From the NCBI GenBank assembly GCA_964547415.1, contig CAZJNX010000045.1, forward strand, positions 1 through 24,677: a stretch of DNA of 24,677 nucleotides, read 5' to 3'. A program made the position numbers and the translations under genes. Each line of letters opens with the position of its first letter. The first letter of the stretch is position 1. Origin of the DNA: CAZJNX01 sp964547415 (GTDB lineage Bacteria > Pseudomonadota > Alphaproteobacteria > Rhizobiales > Amorphaceae). The notes below the pieces were generated by a model. The model saw only the letters and a program-made list of their open reading frames with translations. It made no database searches and had not been told where the DNA came from. Shown here piece after piece: positions 1 to 9,021 of the stretch.

Positions 1-974
1 AGATCGACGCCTCGATCGCCGCCAAGGCGGAGCAGGAGTTCCTCTACGACAAGCCCTACGAGGACAGGTCGCGCATCCGCGTCGCCGGCCCCTTCACGGT
101 GGAGAGCCTGTCGCCCCACCGCGTCCTCGCCGTCGACGAGGAGACCGAGACCGGCTTCCACGAGACCTCCGGCGGCTTCCGCCACGACGGCGCGCCGCCA
201 GAGCGCGACTTCGCCGCCATGATCCTCGAGAACCTGCGCGCCGCCGGCGTCCAGCAGGCCGACAAGGGCGACCGCATCGTCTTTTCGAGCCTTACCGGCT
301 GGCCGGGCGAGATGATCTGCGCGGAAGGGCGCTACCGGGAGGGCGAGGACGGGCCGGAGCGGCGCGCGGGCATCCTCGTCGGCCCCGAGTTCGGCACCGT
401 CTCCCGCCAGGACCTCGTCGCCGCCGCGCGCGAGACGGCGGACGCGGGGATGGACGTCCTGATCGCGTGCGCCTTCGCCTACGACGCCCACGCGGCGGAC
501 CTTTCCCACCTCGGCCGCGTGCAGATCCTGCAGGCGCGGATGAACCCGGACCTTCACATGTCCGCGGACCTCGCCGCCGATGGCCGGGGCAACCTGTTCG
601 TCGTCTTCGGCGAGCCGGACGTTTCGATCGAGCCCGCCGGGCCGGACATGCTGCGCGTTCGGATCGAGGGCGTCGACGTCTTCAAGCCGCAGACGGGCGA
701 GGTGGTCTCCGAGGGGCCGGAGAACATCGCGCTGTGGATGATCGACACGGACTACGACGAGGAGTCCTTCTTCGTCCGCCACGCCTACTTCCTCGGCGCG
801 AACGACCCCTACAAGGCGCTGAAGACGTCCCTGAAGGCCGAGATCGACGAGGAGGCCTGGTCGACGCTCCACTCGGACGTCTCCCGCCCGTTCCCGCGCC
901 CCGCCCGCGGGCGCATCGCGATCAAGGTCATCAACCACCTCGGCGAAGAGGTGATGAAGGTGTTTCGGGTGTGA
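1..974 (+). CDS. Type III Mod-like N6-adenine DNA methyltransferase, C-terminal part (5' truncated by window edge)
   Basis: The reading frame is open from base 3 and ends at TGA 972-974, giving about 323 codons of the C-terminal half of a large protein. I recognise the conserved tail of site-specific adenine methyltransferases of the type III Mod kind: 'EQEFLYDKPYED' followed by 'VAGPFTVESLSPHR' near the left edge, 'GPEFGTVSR', 'DVLIACAFAYDAHA', 'WMIDTDYDEESFFVRHAYF' and the terminal 'IAIKVINHLGEEVMKVFRV'. The SAM-binding FxGxG and catalytic DPPY-type motifs are not in this part and must lie upstream of the window. Relatives usually pair with a DEAD/DEAH (Res-like) helicase-nuclease, which would be outside the window. 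The protein would methylate adenines and mark self DNA. The stop lies 6 bp from the convergent HNH gene. The family call is recognition by eye; the target sequence cannot be inferred. Confidence 0.82.
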   Translation, partial: IDASIAAKAEQEFLYDKPYEDRSRIRVAGPFTVESLSPHRVLAVDEETETGFHETSGGFRHDGAPPERDFAAMILENLRAAGVQQADKGDRIVFSSLTGWPGEMICAEGRYREGEDGPERRAGILVGPEFGTVSRQDLVAAARETADAGMDVLIACAFAYDAHAADLSHLGRVQILQARMNPDLHMSADLAADGRGNLFVVFGEPDVSIEPAGPDMLRVRIEGVDVFKPQTGEVVSEGPENIALWMIDTDYDEESFFVRHAYFLGANDPYKALKTSLKAEIDEEAWSTLHSDVSRPFPRPARGRIAIKVINHLGEEVMKVFRV

Positions 975-980
975 GCGCTG

Positions 981-1571
981 TCAGTCGAAGTCCAAGCGGA
1001 GCCGTCCCGGGTCTTCGGGGAACTGCGGCCGCGCGCCGCCGACACGGTAGGGTATTTCGGCCAGTTCGAAAGGAATGGCGCGAGCCTCCGGCGCGTCGAG
1101 GGGGCACTCGAGGAGGTCCGCCCGTCGCGCGCTCGACCAGGCGAGTTTCGCGTATCTTTCGAGCAGATGTATCGTGGGAAAACGGCCGAGGGCTCTGTGC
1201 CACAGGAGCATGTCGCGACCGCCTTTGGAGCTGTTGCAGTGTCGGCAGGCCGGAACGAGGTTGTTGGCGTCGTCTGGGCCACCCGCGAGCTGCGGCACCA
1301 GATGGTCCAGCGCAAGTCGTTGCCCGGCGCCGCAATAGACGCAACGCGACGGGCTTGCGAGAGCCGCCTTCTGGAGCCGCACGAACGAGGGGAACGGATC
1401 GAGGCCGGACAGATATTTGCTTCGCAGTCGCTTGCGATGCGCCGTCCGCACGGCGAAGAATTTGTCGGAGTATGACGGTGTTCCGGCGGAGATGACGGCT
1501 TCAAGGCCGAGATAAGTTGCGTAGCAGGTGATGAGGTGTATCGCGATGGTCTTGGGAGGTTGCGCAGGCAT
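981..1571 (-). CDS. HNH endonuclease
   Basis: A 196-aa protein with a compact HNH/zinc-ribbon module at residues 77-120. C77xxC80 and C109xxC112 would bind zinc. D89-H90 ('LALDHLVP') is the metal/general-base pair, followed by the typical 'GGPDDANNLVPAC' and 'NSSKGGRD' segments with N113 and K116. It should cut DNA non-specifically or at a modified site. I chose the ATG at 1571 because the reading frame extended further upstream runs through the divergent Uma2 gene without any domain similarity. It stands alone on the minus strand between the methyltransferase and Uma2. It converges on the methyltransferase (6 bp gap) and diverges from Uma2 (51 bp gap), so it is likely transcribed separately. 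No clear Shine-Dalgarno is visible. The N-terminal 70 residues are not recognised and may give specificity. Confidence 0.8.
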   Translation of the reverse strand: MPAQPPKTIAIHLITCYATYLGLEAVISAGTPSYSDKFFAVRTAHRKRLRSKYLSGLDPFPSFVRLQKAALASPSRCVYCGAGQRLALDHLVPQLAGGPDDANNLVPACRHCNSSKGGRDMLLWHRALGRFPTIHLLERYAKLAWSSARRADLLECPLDAPEARAIPFELAEIPYRVGGARPQFPEDPGRLRLDFD

Positions 1572-1622
1572 CTTGCTGTCAAGGACGTTGATCGAAGGCG
1601 CGTCTTCGGGGCCCCGGGCGAC

Positions 1623-2201
1623 ATGACGATCGGCGATCCCGCAGTCGTTCGCAAGGGCGCCGCGTACGACGACCTCCTGGCGGCGCCGGACGACAAGATC
1701 GCGCAGCTGATCGGCGGCGCGCTCCACCTGCACCCGCGCCCGTCGCCACGCCACGCACTCGCGGCCGCGCGGCTGACCGGAGAGCTCGACGGGCCCTTCC
1801 AGATGGGTCGCGGCGGGCCCGGGGGCTGGTGGATCCTGTTCGAGCCCGAGGTGCACATCGGCGACGACGTCGTGGTCCCCGACATTGCCGGCTGGCGCCG
1901 CGAACGGCTTCAGAAGATCACGGACGCCGCCTTCATCGACCTCGCGCCCGACTTCGCCTGCGAGATCCTCTCGCCGGCGACGCGCCGCTTCGACCTCGGC
2001 GAGAAGCGGGACCGCTACCTGTCGGCCGGCGTCGGGTACCTGTGGATCGTCGATCCGGATGCGCGTACCCTCGAGGCCTTCGCGGCGACCGAGCGCGGCT
2101 GGCTCCTCCTCGCCACCCTCAGCGGCGAGGCCGAGGCGTCCCTGCCGCCGTTTGAGGCGGTCGCCTTCCCGCTCGCCGCGCTGTGGCCCGCCGAGAGCTG
2201 A
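1623..2201 (+). CDS. Uma2 family (DUF820) PD-(D/E)XK nuclease
   Basis: A 192-aa protein with the Uma2/DUF820 restriction-endonuclease-like fold. 'EPEVHIGDDVVVPDIAGW' supplies the first acidic residue (D87), 'FACEILSPATRRFD' the second (E114), and 'LGEKRDRYLSAGVGYLWIVDP' the lysine (K128) and the diagnostic Uma2 ending. All the usual catalytic positions are present and the length is typical, so it looks intact. The ATG at 1623 is chosen because 'MTIGDPAVVRKGAAYDDLLA' resembles a family N-terminus; upstream in-frame residues overlap the divergent HNH gene. The stop is followed after 5 bp by the ATG of the RelE-UvrD helicase, so the two are almost certainly one transcript and translationally coupled. 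Uma2 proteins are abundant in mobile and defence regions but few have a proven role. Joint action with the helicase is an inference. Confidence 0.87.
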   Translation: MTIGDPAVVRKGAAYDDLLAAPDDKIAQLIGGALHLHPRPSPRHALAAARLTGELDGPFQMGRGGPGGWWILFEPEVHIGDDVVVPDIAGWRRERLQKITDAAFIDLAPDFACEILSPATRRFDLGEKRDRYLSAGVGYLWIVDPDARTLEAFAATERGWLLLATLSGEAEASLPPFEAVAFPLAALWPAES

Positions 2202-2206
2202 GGCCG

Positions 2207-4249
2207 ATGCTCTTCCGCCTCGCCGACACGTTCACCGCGGCGCTCGGCCGCCTGACCAACGCCGAGCAGAAGGCGGTGAAGACCACCGCCTTCGACCTGC
2301 AGACCAACCCCGCCTCGCCCGGCCTCTCCTTCCATCGGCTGGACCGGGCGAAGGACCCGAACTTCTGGTCGCTGCGCGTCAACGACGACATCCGCATCAT
2401 CGTCCACAAGGACGGCGAGAGCATGCTGCTCGCCTACGTGGACCACCACGACGACGCCTACCGCTGGGCCGAGCGGCGCAAGCTGGAGCGCCACCCCTCC
2501 ACCGGGGCCATGCAGATCGTGGAGGTGCGCGAGCGCGTGGAGGAGGTGACGACGCGGCCGCCCGCGCCCGCCGAGCCGCCGCTGTTCCGCAACCTGCGGA
2601 AGGCCGACCTGATGGCCTTCGGCGTCCCCGAGGAATGGGTCGAGGACGTGCGCGCCGCCACCGAGGCGAACCTGTTCGACGTCCTCGCCCACCTGCCGCA
2701 GGAGGCCGGCGAGGCGCTCCTGAAGCTCGCGACCGGCGAGAGCCCCGAACCGCCCGCGCCCGCGGCGCAGGACCCGTTCGCGCACCCCGACGCGGCGCGC
2801 CGCTTCCGCCTGCTCGCCAACCAGGAAGAGCTCGAGCGCGCGCTCGACTACCCGTGGGACCGCTGGGCCGTCTTCCTGCATCCCGATCAGCGGCGCCACG
2901 TGGAGCGCGACTACGCCGGCCCCGCCCGCGTCTCGGGCTCGGCCGGCACGGGCAAGACGATCGTCGCCCTCCACCGCGCCGTCCACCTCGCGCGCAAGGA
3001 CGAGGGGCGGGTGCTCCTCACCACCTTCTCGCCCGCCCTCGCCAACGCGCTGCGGGGAAAGCTCGACACGCTCGCCGGCAACGAGCCGGCGGTGCGCGCG
3101 CGGGTCGAGGTCGCGCCGCTGTCCGACGCGGTGCTCGCGCTCCACGAGGCGTGGTTCGGCGCGCCCGTGATCGCCTCGCCGGAGGAGATCGCCGCGGCCC
3201 TCGGGCGCGCGGCGGAGGCGGACGCGTCGATCCCGACCCGCTTTCTCGTCGGCGAGTGGACGGACGTCGTCGACGCCTGGCAGATCCGCGACTGGGAGGC
3301 CTACCGCGACGCCCGCCGCCTCGGCCGCAAGACCCGGCTGGGCGCGAAGCAGCGCGAGGCGCTCTGGCGCGTCTTCGAGGACGTTCGGGCCGACCTCGCG
3401 AGCGCGGGCAAGGTCACCCGGGCGGACGTCTTCGGCCGCGTGACGGCGGCGATCGCGGACGGCCGGGAGGCGCCCTGGCGGTTCGCCGTGGTGGACGAGG
3501 CGCAGGACCTCGGTGTGCCGGAGGCGCGGCTCCTCGCGGCGATCGGGGCGGGGCGGGCGAACGCCCTGTTCTTCGCCGGCGACCTCGGCCAGCGCATCTT
3601 CCAGCAGCCCTTTTCCTGGAAGGCGCTCGGCATCGACGTGCGCGGCCGCTCGCACCGGCTCACGATCAACTACCGGACCTCGCACCGCATCCGCCTCCAC
3701 GCCGACCGGCTGCTGCCGCCCGAGATCGCCGACATCGACCAGAACGCGGAAGCGCGCGGCGGCACGGTCTCGCTGTTCGACGGGCCGCCGCCCGACATCC
3801 GCACGTTCGAAGACGCCGCGGCGGAGGCCGAAGCGGTCGCGGCCTTCGTCCGCGCGCGCCTCGCGGAGGGGATGGTCGCGCGCGAGATCGGCGTCTTCGT
3901 CCGCTCGGAGGACGAGCTGCCGAGGGCGCGGGAGGCGGTCGCGGCCGCGGGCGCGGCGGCGGCGACGCTGACCGCGGAGGCGGAGCCGGGCGAGGGCCGC
4001 GTCGCGGTCGGCACGATGCACCTCGCCAAGGGGCTCGAGTTCCGCGCCGTCGCCGTCATGGCCTGCGACGACGAGGTGCTGCCGCTGCGCGAGCGCGTCG
4101 AGGCGATCGCCGACGAAGGCGACCTCGACGAGGTGTACGCGACTGAGCGCCACCTCCTCTACGTCGCCTGCACCCGCGCCCGCGAACGGCTGCTCGTGAC
4201 GGGCGTGGCACCGGCGTCCGAGTTCCTCGAGGACATGCTCGATGTCTGA
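2207..4249 (+). CDS. UvrD/Rep-type SF1A helicase with N-terminal RelE/ParE-like toxin-fold domain
   Basis: A 680-aa protein. Residues 1-105 look like a RelE/ParE-superfamily fold ('NFWSLRVNDDIRIIVHKDG' then 'LLAYVDHHDDAYRWAERR'). A linker (110-225) leads into a UvrD-type helicase: Walker A 'GSAGTGKT' near residue 243, Walker B 'VVDEAQDL' near 428, 'GDLGQRIF' shortly after, motif IV 'INYRTSHRIR' near 487, motif V 'GTMHLAKGLEFRAV' near 602 and motif VI 'HLLYVACTRARERL' near 647. All ATPase motifs are intact, so it should be a 3'-5' DNA translocase. Start: the ATG at 2207 sits 5 bp after the Uma2 stop with a TGAGG just upstream; a GTG at 2183 would overlap Uma2. The toxin-like domain may act on RNA or DNA, or may only bind nucleic acid; its catalytic residues cannot be assigned by eye. 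No antitoxin-like gene is next to it. Confidence 0.88.
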   Translation: MLFRLADTFTAALGRLTNAEQKAVKTTAFDLQTNPASPGLSFHRLDRAKDPNFWSLRVNDDIRIIVHKDGESMLLAYVDHHDDAYRWAERRKLERHPSTGAMQIVEVRERVEEVTTRPPAPAEPPLFRNLRKADLMAFGVPEEWVEDVRAATEANLFDVLAHLPQEAGEALLKLATGESPEPPAPAAQDPFAHPDAARRFRLLANQEELERALDYPWDRWAVFLHPDQRRHVERDYAGPARVSGSAGTGKTIVALHRAVHLARKDEGRVLLTTFSPALANALRGKLDTLAGNEPAVRARVEVAPLSDAVLALHEAWFGAPVIASPEEIAAALGRAAEADASIPTRFLVGEWTDVVDAWQIRDWEAYRDARRLGRKTRLGAKQREALWRVFEDVRADLASAGKVTRADVFGRVTAAIADGREAPWRFAVVDEAQDLGVPEARLLAAIGAGRANALFFAGDLGQRIFQQPFSWKALGIDVRGRSHRLTINYRTSHRIRLHADRLLPPEIADIDQNAEARGGTVSLFDGPPPDIRTFEDAAAEAEAVAAFVRARLAEGMVAREIGVFVRSEDELPRAREAVAAAGAAAATLTAEAEPGEGRVAVGTMHLAKGLEFRAVAVMACDDEVLPLRERVEAIADEGDLDEVYATERHLLYVACTRARERLLVTGVAPASEFLEDMLDV

Positions 4250-4567
4250 TCCGGATGCACCTTTCGCCCACGAGAACATCGGCCGAGGACGCTTCCCATG
4301 CGGAGCGGTCATCCCCTCCTGGCGACCGGTCATTCGATGATCCGCGGTGCAACCACTCCGGCTGCCTCGGGCGTCTTCGCGGAGGCCCTGCGGGCGCAGC
4401 CGTTCCGTCGCGCGTCGAGAGCTCTTGCGATGCGTCCGGACGGGACGCGCCCCTCCATTAGCGGCGGGACGCGGTTCACGAGCGCCGTTCGCCGCCGCTG
4501 ACCGCGACGCATCCGACCGATCCTTTCCGAAACCGCTCCGAACGGCGCCCATCCGGTCCGCCCCTCG
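4250..4567. other. Non-coding gap between the two helicase genes
   Basis: About 318 bp between the stop of the RelE-UvrD helicase and the ATG of the SF1 helicase-nuclease. Short open frames exist on both strands, but none has a recognisable domain or a convincing ribosome-binding site. I see no tRNA, long repeat or strong hairpin. Its length suggests the helicase-nuclease/coiled-coil pair has its own promoter here, but I cannot point to one. Confidence 0.5.
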
Positions 4568-7500
4568 ATGCCCACCTCCCCCTCGATGCTCCTCGAGTTG
4601 CTCGCGAGCCGGCCCAGGGGCGCCTCGCTCTCGGCGCTCGCCGCCTTCCTCGCGGACGCGGGGGTGCATGCGCCGGCCGACGAGGTCGCGCGGGCTCTCG
4701 ACGAGCTGCATCGCGAAGGCCGCGTCGCGTTCGGGCGCGACCGGCGCTGGCGGTTGAAGGGCGGACTTCCCCGGCCACCGGGGTCCACCGTGCGACCGAC
4801 GCCCGACCAGGCCCTCGCGCCGGGCGCGGCGGAAGGCGCCATCCACGCGATCCCCGCGCGCTTCGCCCCGGCGCCTGCGGAGGACACGCCGTCGGTCGCC
4901 GCCGCCGACGGCCGCGTCGATCCCTCGCGCCTCCTCCGCTACTGGGAGCGGGTCCTGCGGCGCGACACGCGCGGCGAGATCACCGTCGACCCGGACCATC
5001 ACGGCACGAGCTTCCTGCTCTTCAGCGGCGAGGGCGGCTGGTGGCCGAGCACCGATCGGGCGACGCTCGTCCGGCTCGACCGGGACGCGATCCCGGCCGC
5101 CTTCCGCGAGGCGCTGGCGCGGCGCGAGACCGGTACCGTGGCCGTCGGCTGGCCGATCGCGGTCGTGCGAACGCCCGAGTCGGTCTTCCTCCAGCCCGTC
5201 GCGGTCTTCATGGCCGATCGCGCCGACGACGGGGATCTCGTCTACCGCCTTCCCGATCAGTCGATCTTTCTCAACCCGAGCTGGCTCGACGGGCACGCCC
5301 GCGGCAGCGGCTGGCAGCCCGGGCGCCTGCGGGACCATCTCCTGGGCGAGGCGGAGACCGCGTCGCTGTCGGACCCGGCCCCGTTCGCGGCGCGACTCGC
5401 CGAAGCGGCGGCGACGCGAACGAGCGCTCTCCTCGATCCCGCGCGCCTGGCCGCCCGCGTCGAGCTCGCGGAGACGGCCATCGTCGGCGCGGCCGGCATC
5501 TTCCTGTCCGCCGATGTCCCGTACACGCGCGCCGCCGCCGAGGACCTCGCGGGGTGGCGCGAGAGGGCCGACCTCGGTGTCGATGCGACCGCCCTCGGGG
5601 CGCTGCTCGGCGAGCCGGTTCCACCGCCGCGGGGACCCGGCCGCCCGCTGCTCAATCCCGTGCCGCTGTCGGGGGATCAGATCGCGGCTTGCCGGGCCGG
5701 CCTGCGGGATCCGCTCACGGTGGTGACCGGCCCGCCGGGAACCGGCAAGAGCCAGGTGGTGGCGAGCCTCGTCGTCTCCGAGCTGGCGGCCGGCGGTTCC
5801 GTCCTGTTCGCGAGCCGCAACCACCAGGCGATCGACGCCGTGGAGGACCGGCTCGGGGAGCTCGCCGGGGAAAGGCTCCTCGTGACGCGGGCCCGCGACC
5901 CCACCGGAACCGTCGATCTGGACTTCACGCGGGCGATCGACGCGATCGTCCAGGAGGGGCCGCCGCGCAGGTCGCTTTCCGCCCTGGAAGAGTCTCTGGA
6001 GAGCCTGCGGAAGCTGGATGCCGAGCGGCAGGCGAAGATCGATCGCCTCCAGCGAACGAGCGAGCTGGCCTTCGCGCTTGCCGAGGTCCTCGAACGGCTC
6101 GGGGAAAGCGGCGAGGGCTCGCCGCACGCCGACCCGATGCCGCGGAAGCGGCGCGGCCTTCTGGCATGGCTTCGCGCTCTCTTCCGGCGGCCCGGCGCGG
6201 ATGCGGGCACCGGCGACGCGCGCGCCGGCCGAGGGCGCCACCGCCGGGGAGCTGCGCGCGGCGCGCGAGGCGCTTCGGACCCGTCTGGCGGCGGTCGCGA
6301 GAGAGCAGGGGAACGCGGCCTCGGACGAAGATGGCCCGGTCGAGCTCACCGAGCGGCTTCGGCAGGAAATGGTCCGCCTTCTGCCCGACCTCGCCGACGC
6401 GATCGCCCGGCCGCAACGGACCGATGCCGAAAAGCTGCGGGAGGGCGCAAACCGCGCGAAGCTGCAGGCGGGGCTGCGCGTGCGCACGATGCCGGCGCAT
6501 CTGGCGCGGGCGGTTCTGCGACACAGGCCCGTTTGGGCCTCGACGACGCTCGCCGTTCCGGGCAGGATTCCGCCGATACCGGGCCTTTTCGACCTCCTGA
6601 TCGTGGACGAGGCCAGCCAGTGCGACATCGCCTCGGCGGTGCCCCTCTTGCTGCGTGCGCGCCGCGCCGTGATCGTCGGGGATCCGCAGCAGCTGCCCGT
6701 CATAAACGACGTCACGCCGTCGGAGGACAGGCGCATGTTGGCCGAGGCCGGGCTCGTCCCGTCCGCGGCGGCCCGTTACGCCCAGAGCGTCGGCACCCTG
6801 TTCGACCTCGCCGCTTCGGCCGGAGGCGCGACGCTCGTCATGCTGCGGGACCAGTTCCGGTCCGATGCCGCGATCGTCGGCTATCTCAACGAGGCCTTCT
6901 ACGGCATGCGACTGCGGCCGGCACGCCGTCGGGAAGAGCTCGCGGTGCCGCCGGGAGCGCGACCCGGGCTCCACTGGGAGGACGTGACGGGTCCCTTGCG
7001 CGCCGGCGGTGGGCGCGGCTGCTCCAGCGCGGCCGAGGCCGAGGCGATCGCCGACGCGCTCGAGGATCTCGCCGCGAAGGGCTTTTCGGGATCGGTCGGC
7101 GTGATCGCCCCCTTTCGCCAGCAGGTCGCCACGATCGAGGACGCCGTTCGGCGACGCGTGTCCCCGGATGCGCGGGGTCGACTCGACGTGAAGATCGCCA
7201 CGGTGGACGCCTTCCAGGGCGGGGAGCGCGACGTGGTTCTGTTTTCGCTCGCGGCCGGACCAACCATGCCACCCGGTGCACGTCGCTTCATCGAGGGCGA
7301 TCGCCGTCGCTTCAACGTGGCGGTGAGCCGGGCCCGTGCCGTGTGCCGGATCTTCGGCGATCTCGCGTTCGCCCGCACCAGCGGGATCCCGCACCTCGCC
7401 CGCCTCGCCGCCAGGGCCACCGCCGGTGCAGAGGCGGAAACCGCCCGGAACGGCGTGTTCGACTCCCCTTGGGAGAAACGGCTGCACGACGCCATGACGG

Positions 7501-7769
7501 CCCGCGGCCTCGAGCCGGAGCCCCAGTACGAGATCGGCGGGCGGCGGCTCGACTTCGCGCTCTTCGAGGGCGACGTGAAGCTCGACGTCGAGGTCGACGG
7601 CCGCGCCTGGCACGCGGATCCGGACGGCAATCGCAAGGGGGACGACCTGTGGCGCGATCACCAGCTGCGCGGGCTGGGCTGGAAGGTGCGCCGCTTCTGG
7701 GTGCACGAACTCGCGGACGATATGGAGGCATGTCTTGACGCCATCGAACGGGACCTCGGGCGGCGATGA
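4568..7769 (+). CDS. SF1 (Upf1/Dna2-like) helicase with N-terminal winged helix and C-terminal Vsr/DUF559-like nuclease; one frameshift
   Basis: Read across one frameshift this is a 1067-aa protein. Residues 1-60 resemble a winged helix ('LLELLASRPRGASLSAL...'). The helicase core has Walker A 'GPPGTGKSQVV' near residue 388, an arginine-rich insert (about 455-570), Walker B 'LLIVDEASQCD', 'VGDPQQLPVI', motif V 'TVDAFQGGERDVVLFSL' and motif VI 'RRFNVAVSRARAVC'. The C-terminal 105 residues form a Vsr/DUF559-type PD-(D/E)XK nuclease: 'FDSPWEKRLHDAM', 'GGRRLDFALF', 'KLDVEVDGRAWH', 'VRRFWVHEL'. The frame changes at the run 6217-6225. Restoring one GC dinucleotide joins '...GTGDARA' to 'PAEGATAGELRAAR' and makes the total length divisible by three. 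If the indel is real, the gene is split into a half carrying Walker A and a half carrying Walker B and the nuclease. It overlaps the next gene by 35 bp. The substrate is unknown. Confidence 0.83.
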
Positions 7770-9021
7770 CGGCGCGGGACGAGGACGAAGCCACAGCGCG
7801 CTGCTGGTCGGCACTCTCGCGACCATCGCGATCGTCCTGTTCACCTTCGCGGCCTTCCGGATCTACGCCTTCGAAACGAGGCTGGATGCCAGGCTCGCGG
7901 AGATCGAGGCGCGGGAGGCACTGACCGCGGCCAGCTCGGCGCGTGTTCGCGACCTGAACGAGATCGCGAAACGTCTCGAAGCGGAACGGGCTCGGCTCGA
8001 TTCGGAAATCGCCGACCTCTCCGGCCGCCGATCGGGGCTGCAGGAGGAAGTCCGGCAACGCGGCGAAGGCGTAGCCGAGCTGCGCGAACAGGCGGAGCGC
8101 TATGAGGCGCTCCTCGCGGACCGCGACGATGCCGCGGAAGAGCTGGAGGAACTGCGGCGGGCGACCGAGGCGGCGCGGCGGGAGCTGGGCGACGCGCGCC
8201 GTGCGGCCGCGGCCGCGAAGGCCGAGCTCGAACGCGAGCGTGCGGATCTGGAAGCGACGCGGGAAGACGTCGCCGACGTGAGCGCGCGCCTCGACGGTCT
8301 CCGCGAGCGGGAGGCGGAGCTGCGTGCGCGGACCGATGAATACCGGAAGGAGCGCGACGACCTGGCCGCCGAGGTGTCGAGCCTACAGGCGGATCGCCAG
8401 GCCCAGGCGGACCGTCTCGAGAACGAGCGGCAGCAGCTCGTCCGTCGGATCGCCGACCTCGATGCGGAACGAGCGGCCGCCGCCGACCGACGCGACGAGG
8501 CGATCGAGGCCCTGGAAAAGGCGCGGTCCGCCGTCGAGACGCTGGAGGAGGAGCGCGGTGAGCTTGCCGCGCTCGTCGAGGTTCTTTCGGGCCGGCGGGC
8601 ACGCCTGGAGGACGAGGTCGCCGCGGCGACAGAGCGCAAGCGGGACCTGGAGGCGGATGTCGCCGCGCTGGCGACCCGGCGGCAGGGGGCGGAACAGGGG
8701 TTGTTGGAGGTCCGCGAGCAGCTCGAAACCACCCGCGCGAGCCTGGAGGGCGCGGAGACTGAACGGGCGAATGCCCTGGAAGAGGCCGAACGCCTTCGCG
8801 GCGAGGCGCGGGTGATCGAGAGCGAGCTCGCCGCGTCGCGGCAACAGCTCGCGGGGCTGCGTGACCGGGCCGACCGTATCGAAGGCGAGATCGAAGCGCT
8901 CCGGCAGCGCCGGACCGAGGCCGAGGAGCGGCTCCCCGAATTGGGACGACAGGTCGCCGAAGCCGAGCGGACGCTGGCCGCGCTGCGCGGAAGCGCCGCC
9001 GACGCTCGTGCGGCGGGGGGA
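7735..9021 (+). CDS. Membrane-anchored coiled-coil protein (3' end unresolved)
   Basis: Starts at TTG 7735, supported by GGAGG at 7724-7728 with a 6-nt spacer and by no better nearby ATG. It overlaps the helicase-nuclease 3' end by 35 bp in another frame, so the two are translationally coupled. Residues 1-25 are polar, about 26-46 form one transmembrane helix ('LLVGTLATIAIVLFTFAAF'), and the remaining 380 residues are an almost unbroken heptad-rich coiled coil dominated by E, R, A and L. The topology suggests a short cytoplasmic N-terminus and a long rod; the side is not determined. No enzymatic domain is visible. Coding character ends near 9020, exactly where convergent pstC ends. The frame has no stop there and runs on to 10167 only as pstC antisense. 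One extra G in the G6 run 9015-9020 would give a stop at 9057-9059. Function unknown. Confidence 0.78.

Noticed and set aside
4255..4501. Short plus-strand open frames between the two helicases
   Set aside because: No ribosome-binding site, no recognisable domain, and composition like other shadow frames.
2015..6736. 1573-codon open frame on the minus strand
   Set aside because: It is antisense to the two helicase genes, has low-complexity R/G/A/E composition and no domain. Long shadows are expected at this GC content.
6226..7738. Continuation of the first helicase frame past the frameshift
   Set aside because: The helicase and nuclease motifs continue in the other frame; this one becomes R/G/A-rich nonsense.
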